Source: Christiangramia portivictoriae DSM 23547
GTDB taxonomy: Bacteria; Bacteroidota; Bacteroidia; Flavobacteriales; Flavobacteriaceae
Assembly (NCBI RefSeq): GCF_000423045.1
Contig: NZ_AUHF01000001.1
Coordinates: 248,001 to 312,000, forward strand
Direction: 5' to 3'
Length of the DNA: 64,000 nucleotides
Under the pieces are notes generated by a model that ran no database searches, was not told the DNA's origin, and was given only the letters and a program-made list of their open reading frames with translations. Shown piece by piece: positions 55,048 to 62,968 of this stretch (position 1 is the stretch's first letter; the number at the start of each line of letters is the position of its first letter). A program made the translations under genes and the position numbers.

Positions 55048-56043
55048 TTAATCCAGTTTATCTACCAGTTTATTAAAGACCTTTTTAGGATTCTTGCCTT
55101 CATAAAGTATGGCGTACACAGCGTTGATAATGGGAGTTTTTGCTCCTTTCTCCTTGTTGATCTTATAAGCACTCTCGGTGGCATAATAACCTTCAGCAAC
55201 CATGCTCATCTCCATCTGTGCGCTTTTTACGGTATAACCTTTCCCGATCATATTCCCGAACATCCGGTTACGGCTGAATACGGAGTAACCGGTAACCAGC
55301 AGGTCGCCCAGGTAAGCGCTGTCATTGATATTGCGCTTCATTTTATGTACTTTCTTGATGAACTTCTTCATTTCTCTGATGGCGTTACTCATAAGCACGC
55401 TCTGGAAATTATCTCCATACCCCAGGCCATGAGCAATTCCTGCTGCGATCGCGTAGATATTCTTTAAAACAGCGGCATATTCTGTGCCTATGACGTCATC
55501 TGTAGTTTTACAGGTGATGTAATCACTGCCAAGATAACCTGCCACCAGCTGGGCTTTTTGCTCATCCTGGCAGGCCACAGTAAGATAGGATAGTCTTTCC
55601 AGCGCAACCTCCTCTGCGTGACAGGGTCCGGTAAGTACTCCAATACATTCCATTGGAACATCAAAATACTGGTTAAAATGCTCACCTACTATAAGACTCG
55701 TTTCGGGAACAATTCCTTTGATCGCAGAAAAAACAATTTTATCATGCAGGGGAATTGTAAGGGCATCCAGCTCCCTTTTCAGGAATGCGGAAGGAATCGC
55801 GAAAATGATGAATTCTGATGCTTTCACGACCTCGTTGATGTCGTTGCTAAGCGTAAGCTGGTCGTTATTGAATTCTACTGAACTCAGATAATTAGGATTA
55901 TGATCCTGTTTTCTAATGTGTTCCACGGCGTATACACTGCGCATATACCAGTTAACATTATCCAGATTCTCACATAACATCTTTACAATAGCCGTTGCCC
56001 AGCTACCTCCACCAATAACACCAAAACTCGGAGCTTTATCCAT
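55048..56043 (-). CDS. gpsA: NAD(P)-dependent glycerol-3-phosphate dehydrogenase
   Basis: A 331-residue enzyme making sn-glycerol-3-phosphate for phospholipids from dihydroxyacetone phosphate. GGGSWATAI opens the Rossmann fold; the catalytic lysine is in AAVLKNIYAIAAGIAHGLGYGDN, and SRNRMFG and MVAEGYYA follow. It is a single leftward gene, with a perfect -7 box (TATTTTTG) on the minus strand at 56063-56070. Confidence 0.94.
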   Translation of the reverse strand: MDKAPSFGVIGGGSWATAIVKMLCENLDNVNWYMRSVYAVEHIRKQDHNPNYLSSVEFNNDQLTLSNDINEVVKASEFIIFAIPSAFLKRELDALTIPLHDKIVFSAIKGIVPETSLIVGEHFNQYFDVPMECIGVLTGPCHAEEVALERLSYLTVACQDEQKAQLVAGYLGSDYITCKTTDDVIGTEYAAVLKNIYAIAAGIAHGLGYGDNFQSVLMSNAIREMKKFIKKVHKMKRNINDSAYLGDLLVTGYSVFSRNRMFGNMIGKGYTVKSAQMEMSMVAEGYYATESAYKINKEKGAKTPIINAVYAILYEGKNPKKVFNKLVDKLD

Positions 56044-56062
56044 ATAATTACATTCTCTTCTT

Positions 56063-56070
56063 CAAAAATA
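56063..56070 (-). promoter_or_regulatory. -7 box of gpsA
   Basis: TATTTTTG on the minus strand is a perfect TAnnTTTG box, about 20 bases before the gpsA ATG, with CTTT at the -33 position. Further upstream, 56101-56131 contains TGGCATT / AATGCCA, a 7-bp inverted repeat that might be an operator. Confidence 0.6.
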
Positions 56071-56269
56071 GTCAATTTTAAAAGTATTGAAAGAATTGTT
56101 TGGCATTTCAGTCCTATTATTGAGAATGCCATAATGGAGCTGTCTAAAGATTAACATTTAAAAATTAGGCAATAGTACAATTTGATGCATCTGTGATCGT
56201 TCTAACAATGTGCTTTACATTCATTTAGTAAAGTAACATTCTTAGTTTTTTTGGTTGGTTATTTAGTTG

Positions 56270-56302
56270 AAAAAAACCGTTTCGAAAGGAGCGGTTTTTT
56301 TT
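56270..56302 (+). terminator. Orphan terminator hairpin in the gpsA-lysM gap
   Basis: In the rightward RNA ACCGTTTC / GGAGCGGT pairs over 8 bp, including two U-G pairs, around a GAAA tetraloop, and is flanked by A and T runs. Two of the pairs do not form in the leftward RNA, so the terminator is rightward. No known gene ends here, so it suggests an unannotated short transcript starting somewhere after 56150. Apart from this, the gpsA promoter, the 56101-56131 repeat and the lysM -7 box, I see nothing in the 353-base gap. Confidence 0.7.
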
Positions 56303-56364
56303 ATGCTACTCAATTTTGAGAAAACTTTAGGATGGACAAGAGAAACCAATCTGCAAGGCTTTTG

Positions 56365-56372
56365 TACATTTA
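56365..56372 (+). promoter_or_regulatory. -7 box of the BON-LysM gene
   Basis: TACATTTA, one base off the consensus, 24 bases before the ATG and downstream of the orphan terminator, so the two transcripts are distinct. Confidence 0.5.
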
Positions 56373-56396
56373 AATAACTAACTATAAATCACAATA

Positions 56397-56897
56397 ATGG
56401 GATTATTTTCGTTCATTAAGAATGCAGGAAAAAAGATCTTTGGTGCAGATAAACCGAAGAACAATGAAGTAAGTACAACAGATAACCAGTTAAAAGAGAA
56501 GAAGGAAAACGAAAGAGTTTCCAGGAATCTGGAAGAAACCATTCGAGATCTAAATCTTAAAGCTGATAATCTTCATATCAATATTGAACATGATATGGCA
56601 ACGATCACCGGAACTGCTTTAGACCAGGCAACTCGCGAAAAGATCGTACTGGTTGTAGGTAACTCTGAAGGAATCGCGCAGGTAGACGATCGAATGGATG
56701 TTGAAAACAAGGAACCTGAAGCTACTTTTCATACAGTAGAAAGAGGGGATACCCTGAGTAAGATTTCTAAAAAACATTATGGAGATCCAAACCAGTATCC
56801 ATTGATCTTTGAGGCAAACAAGCCTATGCTGGATGATCCAGATAAAATTTATCCGGGGCAGGTTCTAAGAATACCCCCAATGGATAGTAAAAGATAG
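56397..56897 (+). CDS. BON and LysM domain protein (YgaU/Kbp-like)
   Basis: A 166-residue protein: charged N-terminal segment, BON domain (about 45-105: LEETIRDLNLKADNLHINIEH, VGNSEGIAQVDDRMDV) and LysM domain (112-160: HTVERGDTLSKISKKHYGD). The architecture equals the E. coli potassium-binding protein Kbp (YgaU), so a cytoplasmic K+ sensor is likely, although binding to peptidoglycan cannot be excluded from LysM. No signal peptide is present. The gene lies immediately upstream of the inverted-repeat element. Confidence 0.88.
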   Translation: MGLFSFIKNAGKKIFGADKPKNNEVSTTDNQLKEKKENERVSRNLEETIRDLNLKADNLHINIEHDMATITGTALDQATREKIVLVVGNSEGIAQVDDRMDVENKEPEATFHTVERGDTLSKISKKHYGDPNQYPLIFEANKPMLDDPDKIYPGQVLRIPPMDSKR

Positions 56898-56902
56898 ATT
56901 TC

Positions 56903-57035
56903 AAAGACTGTTTAAAAGTCCTGAGAATATTAAATTGAGAGCAGTCGACGTTCTTATGCTTGTAGTTCCACAATGAAAAAAGTAGGTTCAATCAGCAAAC
57001 CAGTATATTCAAAAACGGATTTTTAAACAGTCTTT
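56903..57035. repeat. 133-bp element bounded by 19-nt inverted arms
   Basis: The left arm AAAGACTGTTTAAAAGTCC (56903-56921) and right arm GGATTTTTAAACAGTCTTT (57017-57035) are complementary over 19 positions; 15 outer bases match perfectly and one pair inside is G-U. About 95 bases lie between them and contain no good reading frame. No target-site duplication is visible. The element fills the space between the lysM and nadD genes. It could be a MITE-like remnant or a long-range RNA stem. Confidence 0.7.
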
Positions 57036-57037
57036 AC

Positions 57038-57622
57038 TTATTTATAGAAATTCATTTGATCTATATATTCCCAAACCCCCTCAGGTAACAGGGGTGTGAC
57101 ATTTTTTTCTTCGGAAATGGATTTTCTAATAAACGTGGCTGATATTTCTATTATGGGAGCATTCACTCTGATAATGCTGGGGTGATCTTTAAATCGATCT
57201 GCCACCATACCTTCAGCTATTCTGGGATATATGTACAATTGATGATTCTCCAGTATAACTTCAAAATTCTTCCAGCGATGGAAGCTTTTTAAATTATCCT
57301 CACCCATGATCAGGCAGAACTCATTTGTAGGAAACTTTTCCTGTAAGTGAGCCAGCGTATTTACGGTATAATTTGGTTGTTCAAGCCCAAATTCAATATT
57401 ACTGGGTTTGAGATTTTCATAATGTTCACACGCTTTGTAAACCATCTCGAGCCTGTGATGATTATCAAGTAAAGTGCTTTTTTTCTTGTGTGGATTATGC
57501 GGAGTCACTACCAGCCAGACCTCATCAAGATCTGAATATTCCACCATATGATTGGCTATGATCAAATGGCCAATATGGATAGGGTTAAAGGATCCAAAAA
57601 ATAAACCTACTTTCCTGTTCAT
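57038..57622 (-). CDS. nadD: Nicotinate-nucleotide adenylyltransferase
   Basis: A 194-residue nucleotidyltransferase that makes deamido-NAD from nicotinate mononucleotide. GSFNPIHIGHL carries the HxGH catalytic motif; the C-terminal ISATFIRKSI is the ISSTxxR motif, with the usual Ser replaced by Ala. Its ATG overlaps the gmk stop by four bases, so it is translationally coupled to gmk. Confidence 0.93.
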   Translation of the reverse strand: MNRKVGLFFGSFNPIHIGHLIIANHMVEYSDLDEVWLVVTPHNPHKKKSTLLDNHHRLEMVYKACEHYENLKPSNIEFGLEQPNYTVNTLAHLQEKFPTNEFCLIMGEDNLKSFHRWKNFEVILENHQLYIYPRIAEGMVADRFKDHPSIIRVNAPIIEISATFIRKSISEEKNVTPLLPEGVWEYIDQMNFYK

Positions 57623-58206
57623 TCCTTTATGTTATCTGCGCCAACATAATTGGAAACCAGATTATAAGCTTCCTTTAAAGCAGTTCCAAGGTGATTGTTT
57701 TCGATAATGAAATCAAATTGAGGTGCAGTCGCCAGTTCAATAGAAGCTTTTGCGACGCGCATATTGATCTTGTCATCGCTTTCAGTCTTACGCTTCTTCA
57801 ACCTGATCTTTAACTCTTCGATACTTGGTGGTTTTACGAATACCGCCAGCGTTCTGTCTGGATAGATATGTTTGATATCCAAACCGCCAACAACGTCTAT
57901 ATCAAAAATAACATGCTTCCCTTTTGCCCAGATCCTTTCTACTTCGCTTTTTAAAGTTCCGTAGAAATTATCGCGATAAACTTCTTCCCATTCCAGGAAC
58001 TCGTCATTTTTGATCTTCTGTTTGAAATCTGAAAGAGACAGAAAATAATAATCCTTTCCATGTTCTTCTTCACCTCTTGCTTCCCTGGAGGTTGCTGAAA
58101 TTGAGAAATCAAGTTTTAATTCCTCGTGTTTTAGAAGATGTCTTACGATGGTGGTCTTTCCTGAGCCTGAAGGTGCCGAAAAAACGATCAATTTACCGTT
58201 ATCCAT
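57619..58206 (-). CDS. gmk: Guanylate kinase
   Basis: A 195-residue kinase converting GMP to GDP. The P-loop reads SAPSGSGKTT, the GMP-binding region contains SATSREARGEEEHGKDYYF, and LKKRKTESDDKINMR is the lid. It overlaps yicC by one base upstream and nadD by four downstream. Confidence 0.96.
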   Translation of the reverse strand: MDNGKLIVFSAPSGSGKTTIVRHLLKHEELKLDFSISATSREARGEEEHGKDYYFLSLSDFKQKIKNDEFLEWEEVYRDNFYGTLKSEVERIWAKGKHVIFDIDVVGGLDIKHIYPDRTLAVFVKPPSIEELKIRLKKRKTESDDKINMRVAKASIELATAPQFDFIIENNHLGTALKEAYNLVSNYVGADNIKE

Positions 58207-59063
58207 TACAATACGTTTAAGATCTGTTCTTTAATCTTTTCAAGTTCATCCTTCATCTGCACCACCATTTGCTGCATGGGAGCATAATTAGACTTACTGC
58301 CAATGGTATTGATCTCCCTTCCAATTTCCTGGGAAATAAAGGCAAGTTTTCGTCCATTGGAATCTGAAGAATCCAGGGTCTTCTGAAAATAATCCAGATG
58401 ATTGTCCAGTCTTACCTTTTCTTCAGTAATATCAAATTTTTCGATATAGTATACGATCTCCTGCTCAAAACGATTTTCATCGGCCTGTTCCTTTATTTCC
58501 TCTATGCCCTTCCGAAGTCGCTCTCTAACAGCTTCGACACGATCTGGATCGATCCTGATCACATCTTCCAGTAAGGCTTTGATGTTATGAATACGAAGCT
58601 GAAGGTCTTTCTCCAGCGCCTTGCCTTCATCAGTCCTGAAATTGTTGATCTCTTTTAGGGCGTCTTTTACCGCGGTTTCGATCACCACAAACTCTTCTTC
58701 ATCGATCTCTTCACGTTCTGTTTTAAGCGCATCGGGCATTTTAACTGCCATTTTCAACAGCTCGATTTCGCTGGCATCAACAATCTTCCGAAGTTGATCC
58801 ATATAGATCTGTACTACTTCAGTATTTACATTTGTGGAGGTTTGTTCTGCTGTAGATTCCACATAAATGGAAAGATCTACTTTTCCCCGGCCAAGAGAAT
58901 CGGAAATAATATTCCGAAGGTCCAGTTCTTTTTCGCGGTATTGGGACGGAATGCGGGCATTCAGGTCAAAATTCTTACTATTGAGGGATTTAAGTTCAAC
59001 AGTGATTTTCTTCGTGGGAATTTGTGTAACGCTCTTCCCAAAGCCTGTCATCGATTGGATCAT
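58206..59063 (-). CDS. yicC: YicC/YloC-family endoribonuclease
   Basis: A 285-residue protein with the YicC N-terminus (IQSMTGFGKS) and the C-terminal DUF1732 end (GREINTIGSKSNYAPMQQMVVQMKDELEKIKEQ). Members are RNA endonucleases acting on small RNAs such as RyhB in E. coli. It is the first gene of yicC-gmk-nadD, and each start overlaps the previous stop. Members are usually next to gmk. Confidence 0.92.
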   Translation of the reverse strand: MIQSMTGFGKSVTQIPTKKITVELKSLNSKNFDLNARIPSQYREKELDLRNIISDSLGRGKVDLSIYVESTAEQTSTNVNTEVVQIYMDQLRKIVDASEIELLKMAVKMPDALKTEREEIDEEEFVVIETAVKDALKEINNFRTDEGKALEKDLQLRIHNIKALLEDVIRIDPDRVEAVRERLRKGIEEIKEQADENRFEQEIVYYIEKFDITEEKVRLDNHLDYFQKTLDSSDSNGRKLAFISQEIGREINTIGSKSNYAPMQQMVVQMKDELEKIKEQILNVL

Positions 59064-59137
59064 GCCTGAATTTTAAAAGCTTGCGCAAAGATAATCAATT
59101 CTATAGCATGTACAATTGAATGCCTTACAGATACCGG

Positions 59138-60100
59138 CTAATCTAAAAGTGCGCTCATAAAGCTAGCGATCCTTTTTTCATGATAATAGCAATTGTTTTT
59201 ATCTACAAAACCTACATGACCGCCAAAAGCAGGCATATCAAGATTTATTTTCTCTGAATTTTCAGCAAGCTTAACAGGGTAACAGCCGGCAGATAGGAAA
59301 CTATCATTTTTTGCACTTATAAGTAAGGTTGGCACCTCGATGTTCTGAAGAAAATTCTGGGCACTCGCCTGGGCGTAATAGTCATCAGCATTTTTATACC
59401 CATGTGCCCTCGAAGTGTAAAGTTCGTCTATATCCCGAAGAGACTTGCAGGAGGCAATTTTTCTTCGATCCAGGTGATCCGGAAATTTTTGCGCACGCTT
59501 TAAGAGGTGTTGCTTTAAATTGATCTCGAATCTTTTGCTATAGATAAAATTTCGTGTTCTGTTAATTGCGCCAAGAGATCCTGCAAGGTCACATGGAACC
59601 GATACTCCGGCGGCACCCAGGATTTGCTCCGGCCTGCTGCGATTTTCACCAAGATACTTCATAAGAAGATTTCCACCCAGGCTAAATCCAACCAGGGCAA
59701 TCTTATGATATTTATCTAAGGATAAGACATGCGTTATTACTTCGGCCAGATCATCGCTGGCACCGGCATGATAACTTTGAAAATAGCGGTTCATTTCTTC
59801 GCTGCAGCCACGAAAATTCATGGCTACCGCATCCCAGTCCATATCGTTGAAAGCTCGTGCCATTCCCTGCATATAGGGCCGGTTTGCGCTACCTGCCAGA
59901 CCATGAAGCAGGATGACCAGTAATTCTGAATTCCCTTTGCAGTGACTCCAGTCCAGATCGATAAAATCTCCATCGCTTAAGGTAATACGTTCCCGGGTAT
60001 AGGATAAATCTACCTTCCGGAGTTTGCCGGCGTAAATGGTGGAGGTGTCTGCATTCTTGAAAATACTGGAGGGATGGTAGTTGCTTGTGAGCAGCGGCAT
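59138..60100 (-). CDS. YheT-family alpha/beta hydrolase
   Basis: A 320-residue alpha/beta hydrolase of the YheT (ABHD1/3-like) group: HGLAGSANRPYMQG oxyanion region, nucleophile in GFSLGGNLLMKYLG, catalytic Asp in SAKNDSFLS and His in FGGHVGFV. Members may act on lipids or short esters; none is well characterised in this phylum. Single gene. Confidence 0.88.
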   Translation of the reverse strand: MPLLTSNYHPSSIFKNADTSTIYAGKLRKVDLSYTRERITLSDGDFIDLDWSHCKGNSELLVILLHGLAGSANRPYMQGMARAFNDMDWDAVAMNFRGCSEEMNRYFQSYHAGASDDLAEVITHVLSLDKYHKIALVGFSLGGNLLMKYLGENRSRPEQILGAAGVSVPCDLAGSLGAINRTRNFIYSKRFEINLKQHLLKRAQKFPDHLDRRKIASCKSLRDIDELYTSRAHGYKNADDYYAQASAQNFLQNIEVPTLLISAKNDSFLSAGCYPVKLAENSEKINLDMPAFGGHVGFVDKNNCYYHEKRIASFMSALLD

Positions 60101-60182
60101 GAATCTAATTTAATATAAACTTAGGCAAAATTTGTTATGCATGCATACTATTTATTGGTAGTTTTGAATAAAAAGTAAGATC

Positions 60183-60680
60183 ATGTATACCAAAAAATTC
60201 GAGATAAGATGGAGTGACCTCGACGCCAACAGGCACCTGGCCAACTCTGCCTATATAAACTTTATGAGCCATACCAGAATGGGCTTTTTAATGGAAAATG
60301 GATTTGGACAGAAACAACTTGCTCATTACAACCTTGGACCAATCGTATTCTACGAGCACATCTATTATTTCAAAGAGATCTTTGCCGGGGAACCGGTCAC
60401 GGTGAGTCTCGAGTTAAACGGACTATCTGAAGACGGAATGTACTTTGAGTTCATTCATAAGATCTATGATCACAAGGGTAGGAATTGTGCAACCTGTGAG
60501 ATGATGGGATCATGGATAGACCTGGAAGAACGAAAACTTACCACTCTCCCGGAGGAGCTTTTTCAGCAGTTGGACAATACCCCTAAAACTAAGGAATTCA
60601 GAATCCTGACCAAGGAAGATACCCGTAAGTACGGGAAACGACCAGACAATTTGAGCAGCGAAGAGCTGGCGAAACTTTAA
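60183..60680 (+). CDS. Acyl-CoA thioesterase (hotdog fold, 4HBT-like)
   Basis: A 165-residue single-hotdog protein with RWSDLDANRHLANSAYINFM, in which the catalytic Asp and the following helix are visible, as in 4-hydroxybenzoyl-CoA thioesterases (TesC/YbgC-like). It would release acids from CoA thioesters. A perfect -7 box TAGTTTTG lies at 60159-60166, with TTTG 24 bases before it. It has no clear partner. Confidence 0.86.
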   Translation: MYTKKFEIRWSDLDANRHLANSAYINFMSHTRMGFLMENGFGQKQLAHYNLGPIVFYEHIYYFKEIFAGEPVTVSLELNGLSEDGMYFEFIHKIYDHKGRNCATCEMMGSWIDLEERKLTTLPEELFQQLDNTPKTKEFRILTKEDTRKYGKRPDNLSSEELAKL

Positions 60681-60740
60681 AAAAAATCCAGAATTCAGTA
60701 CAAAGATAAAAGGCCGGTATTGTAGCTTCCCGCTGCGATA

Positions 60741-61640
60741 TCAGGCCTTTACTTTTGTCTTTTTCATACTTACCATATACACTCCCACAAATACCAGGGT
60801 CGCTGCAATTCCTTTAGTCCAGTTCAGAGAATCTGCACCAACCATGATCGCAAATGTGATCGCAATCAATGGCTGTAAATATATAAAAGCACTAATGGTA
60901 GATGCAGAAAGCTGCTTCAGGGCATAAATATTCAGTAAATAGGTCATAAAGGTGGTTCCCAGAACTACAAATCCCATTTTCCAGATCGCATCGAATGGTA
61001 AATTGTTCCAGTCCACAGCAACAAATTCAGAATAAGTTATAGGAAGATTAATGAATACGGCAATGAGGAACAACCATTTCATCAGGGTGATCGCGTGGTA
61101 TTTTTTGGTAAGTGGTTTTACCAGAATTAGATACAGGCCATAGGAAAAGGCATTGACGATAAAAAGTACATTTCCCATCGGGATGTTTGGAGCATTTTGA
61201 TTCTGGTCTGAGCTAAAAAGCACCAGCACCAGCGCGCCGGCCATTCCTATAATGATCCCAATAGTTTTTAGCAGCGTGATACGTTCTTTGATCAATATCG
61301 ATGCAAGTATCAAAACCATCACCGGCGATAGCGTGATAATAACCGAACTATTGATAGGAGTGGAAAGGCTGAGACCTTTGAAAAAGAACAGCATGTTAAT
61401 GACCATCCCGAAGACAGCACAGCCAACAATACGTGGCCAGTCGGAAGTCGCGATCTTTTCCTTAGGTGCAAATACGCTGATGCTCCAGAAAAGTATGGCT
61501 GCCCCGGTCACTCTTAATAAAATAAAACCAAAAGGTTCAATATATAACGGCATAAGACCTTTCGCCAGCGTATGATTGATCCCGTAGATCGTGCTGGCTC
61601 CAACTGCTGCCAGAATGGCCAGTAACCGGCTGTTATCCAT
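60741..61640 (-). CDS. DMT/EamA-family transporter
   Basis: A 299-residue transporter with ten hydrophobic helices in two EamA repeats. The first starts ASTIYGINHTLAKGLMPLYIEPF and the second begins near FSYGLYLILVKPL. It exports small metabolites or drugs; the substrate cannot be read from the sequence. The start at 61640 (MDNSRLLAILAAV) places the first helix at the N-terminus. It overlaps the preceding ArsC-like gene by eight bases. Confidence 0.86.
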   Translation of the reverse strand: MDNSRLLAILAAVGASTIYGINHTLAKGLMPLYIEPFGFILLRVTGAAILFWSISVFAPKEKIATSDWPRIVGCAVFGMVINMLFFFKGLSLSTPINSSVIITLSPVMVLILASILIKERITLLKTIGIIIGMAGALVLVLFSSDQNQNAPNIPMGNVLFIVNAFSYGLYLILVKPLTKKYHAITLMKWLFLIAVFINLPITYSEFVAVDWNNLPFDAIWKMGFVVLGTTFMTYLLNIYALKQLSASTISAFIYLQPLIAITFAIMVGADSLNWTKGIAATLVFVGVYMVSMKKTKVKA

Positions 61641-61986
61641 GAACAGATGTTTTAGCAGCTTCCACGGTCTTTTTAGAATTACCAATAAAGATCTCCTCTT
61701 CATTAATAAGTACTGGTCGCTTCAGGAATGTATAATGCTCAAGTATAAGTTCTTTATAATCGGCTTCCTCTAAGGTCTTATTTTTTAAGTCCCGGTCTTT
61801 ATATAGTCTTGCCCTTTTGCTGAAAAGACTCTCATAAGAACCAGCTAATTCACGCATTTGCTCCAATTGTTCCTTAGAAATAGCTTCGGCTTTGATGTCC
61901 TGTAATTCAAAATCCTTGGGAAGATCCAGCTCTTTCAGGATACGTTTACAGGTATCACAGGTGGAAAGATGGTAGATTTTTTTCAT
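61633..61986 (-). CDS. ArsC/Spx-family protein
   Basis: A 117-residue thioredoxin-fold protein with the ArsC-type CDTCKR (Cys9 and Cys12 pair) and a later RPVLINEEEIFIGNS segment. Arsenate reductases share the first motif, but the family also includes Spx-type transcription regulators and YffB, and no arsenic transporter or regulator is nearby, so I would not call it arsenate reductase. It overlaps the transporter start. Confidence 0.8.
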   Translation of the reverse strand: MKKIYHLSTCDTCKRILKELDLPKDFELQDIKAEAISKEQLEQMRELAGSYESLFSKRARLYKDRDLKNKTLEEADYKELILEHYTFLKRPVLINEEEIFIGNSKKTVEAAKTSVHG

Positions 61987-62056
61987 GGCTAGTAGTTTTC
62001 GGGATATACTGTGAGCGCAAGTTCGTTAAAATCCTGTATTATAACCGGCACTCCTT

Positions 62057-62818
62057 CTAAAATTTGAGATATTCTGAGATTTCTGCTTTCGAATAAGTCA
62101 TCCTAAAGCTTCCAGCGGAATAAGGGGCGATCTCATAAGCATTATAATGCAGTACGATTTTGCCTGGATAGATCCCGATATTTGCCGGAAGGTGAAATTT
62201 CTCATCTTCAAAAAAGAATCCGGTGTCATTGATGCTGGCACCTTCAGGAATATTCTGTTTTACTCTGAAATCCTGAGCGGCTTTTTCTGTAAATTCTGAA
62301 GAAAAAAGGTTTTCCACGACCAGTAATTTGCCAGTTTCAGCATCAAAATTGAGATAATTTATACTGTTGTAACCATGGGCTCCACCAGTAAACATATCTA
62401 TGGTAAATTCCATCGAAATCAGTTTTTCGTTCTGCTGAATTACTTTTCCAAGGATCGTGGCTTCCCAAGGAAGTTCGTAATCGGGGAAATCATTTGCGGT
62501 TCTTTCGTAATTCAGTAAAAATTGATCTACGAGGTCCAGCGTGGATTGTATACGTTCAGACTCCGTAAAATCCACGGTATTCTGTATAAAACTTTCGATC
62601 TCCAGATTGATCTTCTGGGAAATTCTTCCACCGCCCTCGGCTACCGGGAAGCTAAGGCTGATAAATGTGCAGTCTCCTTTTTCAGGATCACAATTTTTGT
62701 AGCTATTCTCAATGTTTTTCTGTTCGAATGCCAGGGTCTCGATTTCGGGTTTTTTCTCCTCATTCGCACAGGAGAACAGGGTCAGGCTTATAAAAGCTGA
62801 AAGAATTGCTTTTTTCAA
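62057..62818 (-). CDS. DUF3298 domain lipoprotein
   Basis: A 253-residue lipoprotein (lipobox TLFSC). The N-terminal half has GDCTFISLSFPVAEG, and the second half the DUF3298/RsiV-like FTGGAHGYNSINYLNFDAETGKLL. RsiV-type domains bind lysozyme and control sigma factors in Bacillus, but here no sigma factor is beside it, so the role is unknown. Its promoter has TTGA-N19-TACCTTTA on the minus strand, inside the metB intergenic region. Confidence 0.83.
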   Translation of the reverse strand: MKKAILSAFISLTLFSCANEEKKPEIETLAFEQKNIENSYKNCDPEKGDCTFISLSFPVAEGGGRISQKINLEIESFIQNTVDFTESERIQSTLDLVDQFLLNYERTANDFPDYELPWEATILGKVIQQNEKLISMEFTIDMFTGGAHGYNSINYLNFDAETGKLLVVENLFSSEFTEKAAQDFRVKQNIPEGASINDTGFFFEDEKFHLPANIGIYPGKIVLHYNAYEIAPYSAGSFRMTYSKAEISEYLKF

Positions 62819-62858
62819 GGATATTGGGTGTTAATTAGAGGATAAAGGTAAATTGAAT

Positions 62859-62890
62859 TTTGTGAATGCTCAACGAGCTGATTACATTTG
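62859..62890 (+). promoter_or_regulatory. Promoter of the metB-like gene
   Basis: TTTG (62859-62862), 20 bases, then TACATTTG (62883-62890), a perfect -7 box. The transcript would have a leader of about 70 bases before the TTG start. No S-box or other SAM riboswitch pattern was recognised in it. Confidence 0.75.
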
Positions 62891-62968
62891 TTTATCATGA
62901 TTTCCAGGAATTGCAACCCTAAGTTTCAAGAATGAAGATCGCTTTGTTTCACTACCAAAACTGCCAGT

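Noticed and set aside
61633-61986. Arsenate resistance locus
   Set aside because: Only the CxxC fold is shared; no arsR, arsB or acr3 gene is near, so an Spx/YffB-like protein is equally possible.
62891-62968. SAM riboswitch in the metB leader
   Set aside because: The leader of about 70 bases is too short and shows no recognisable multi-stem pattern.
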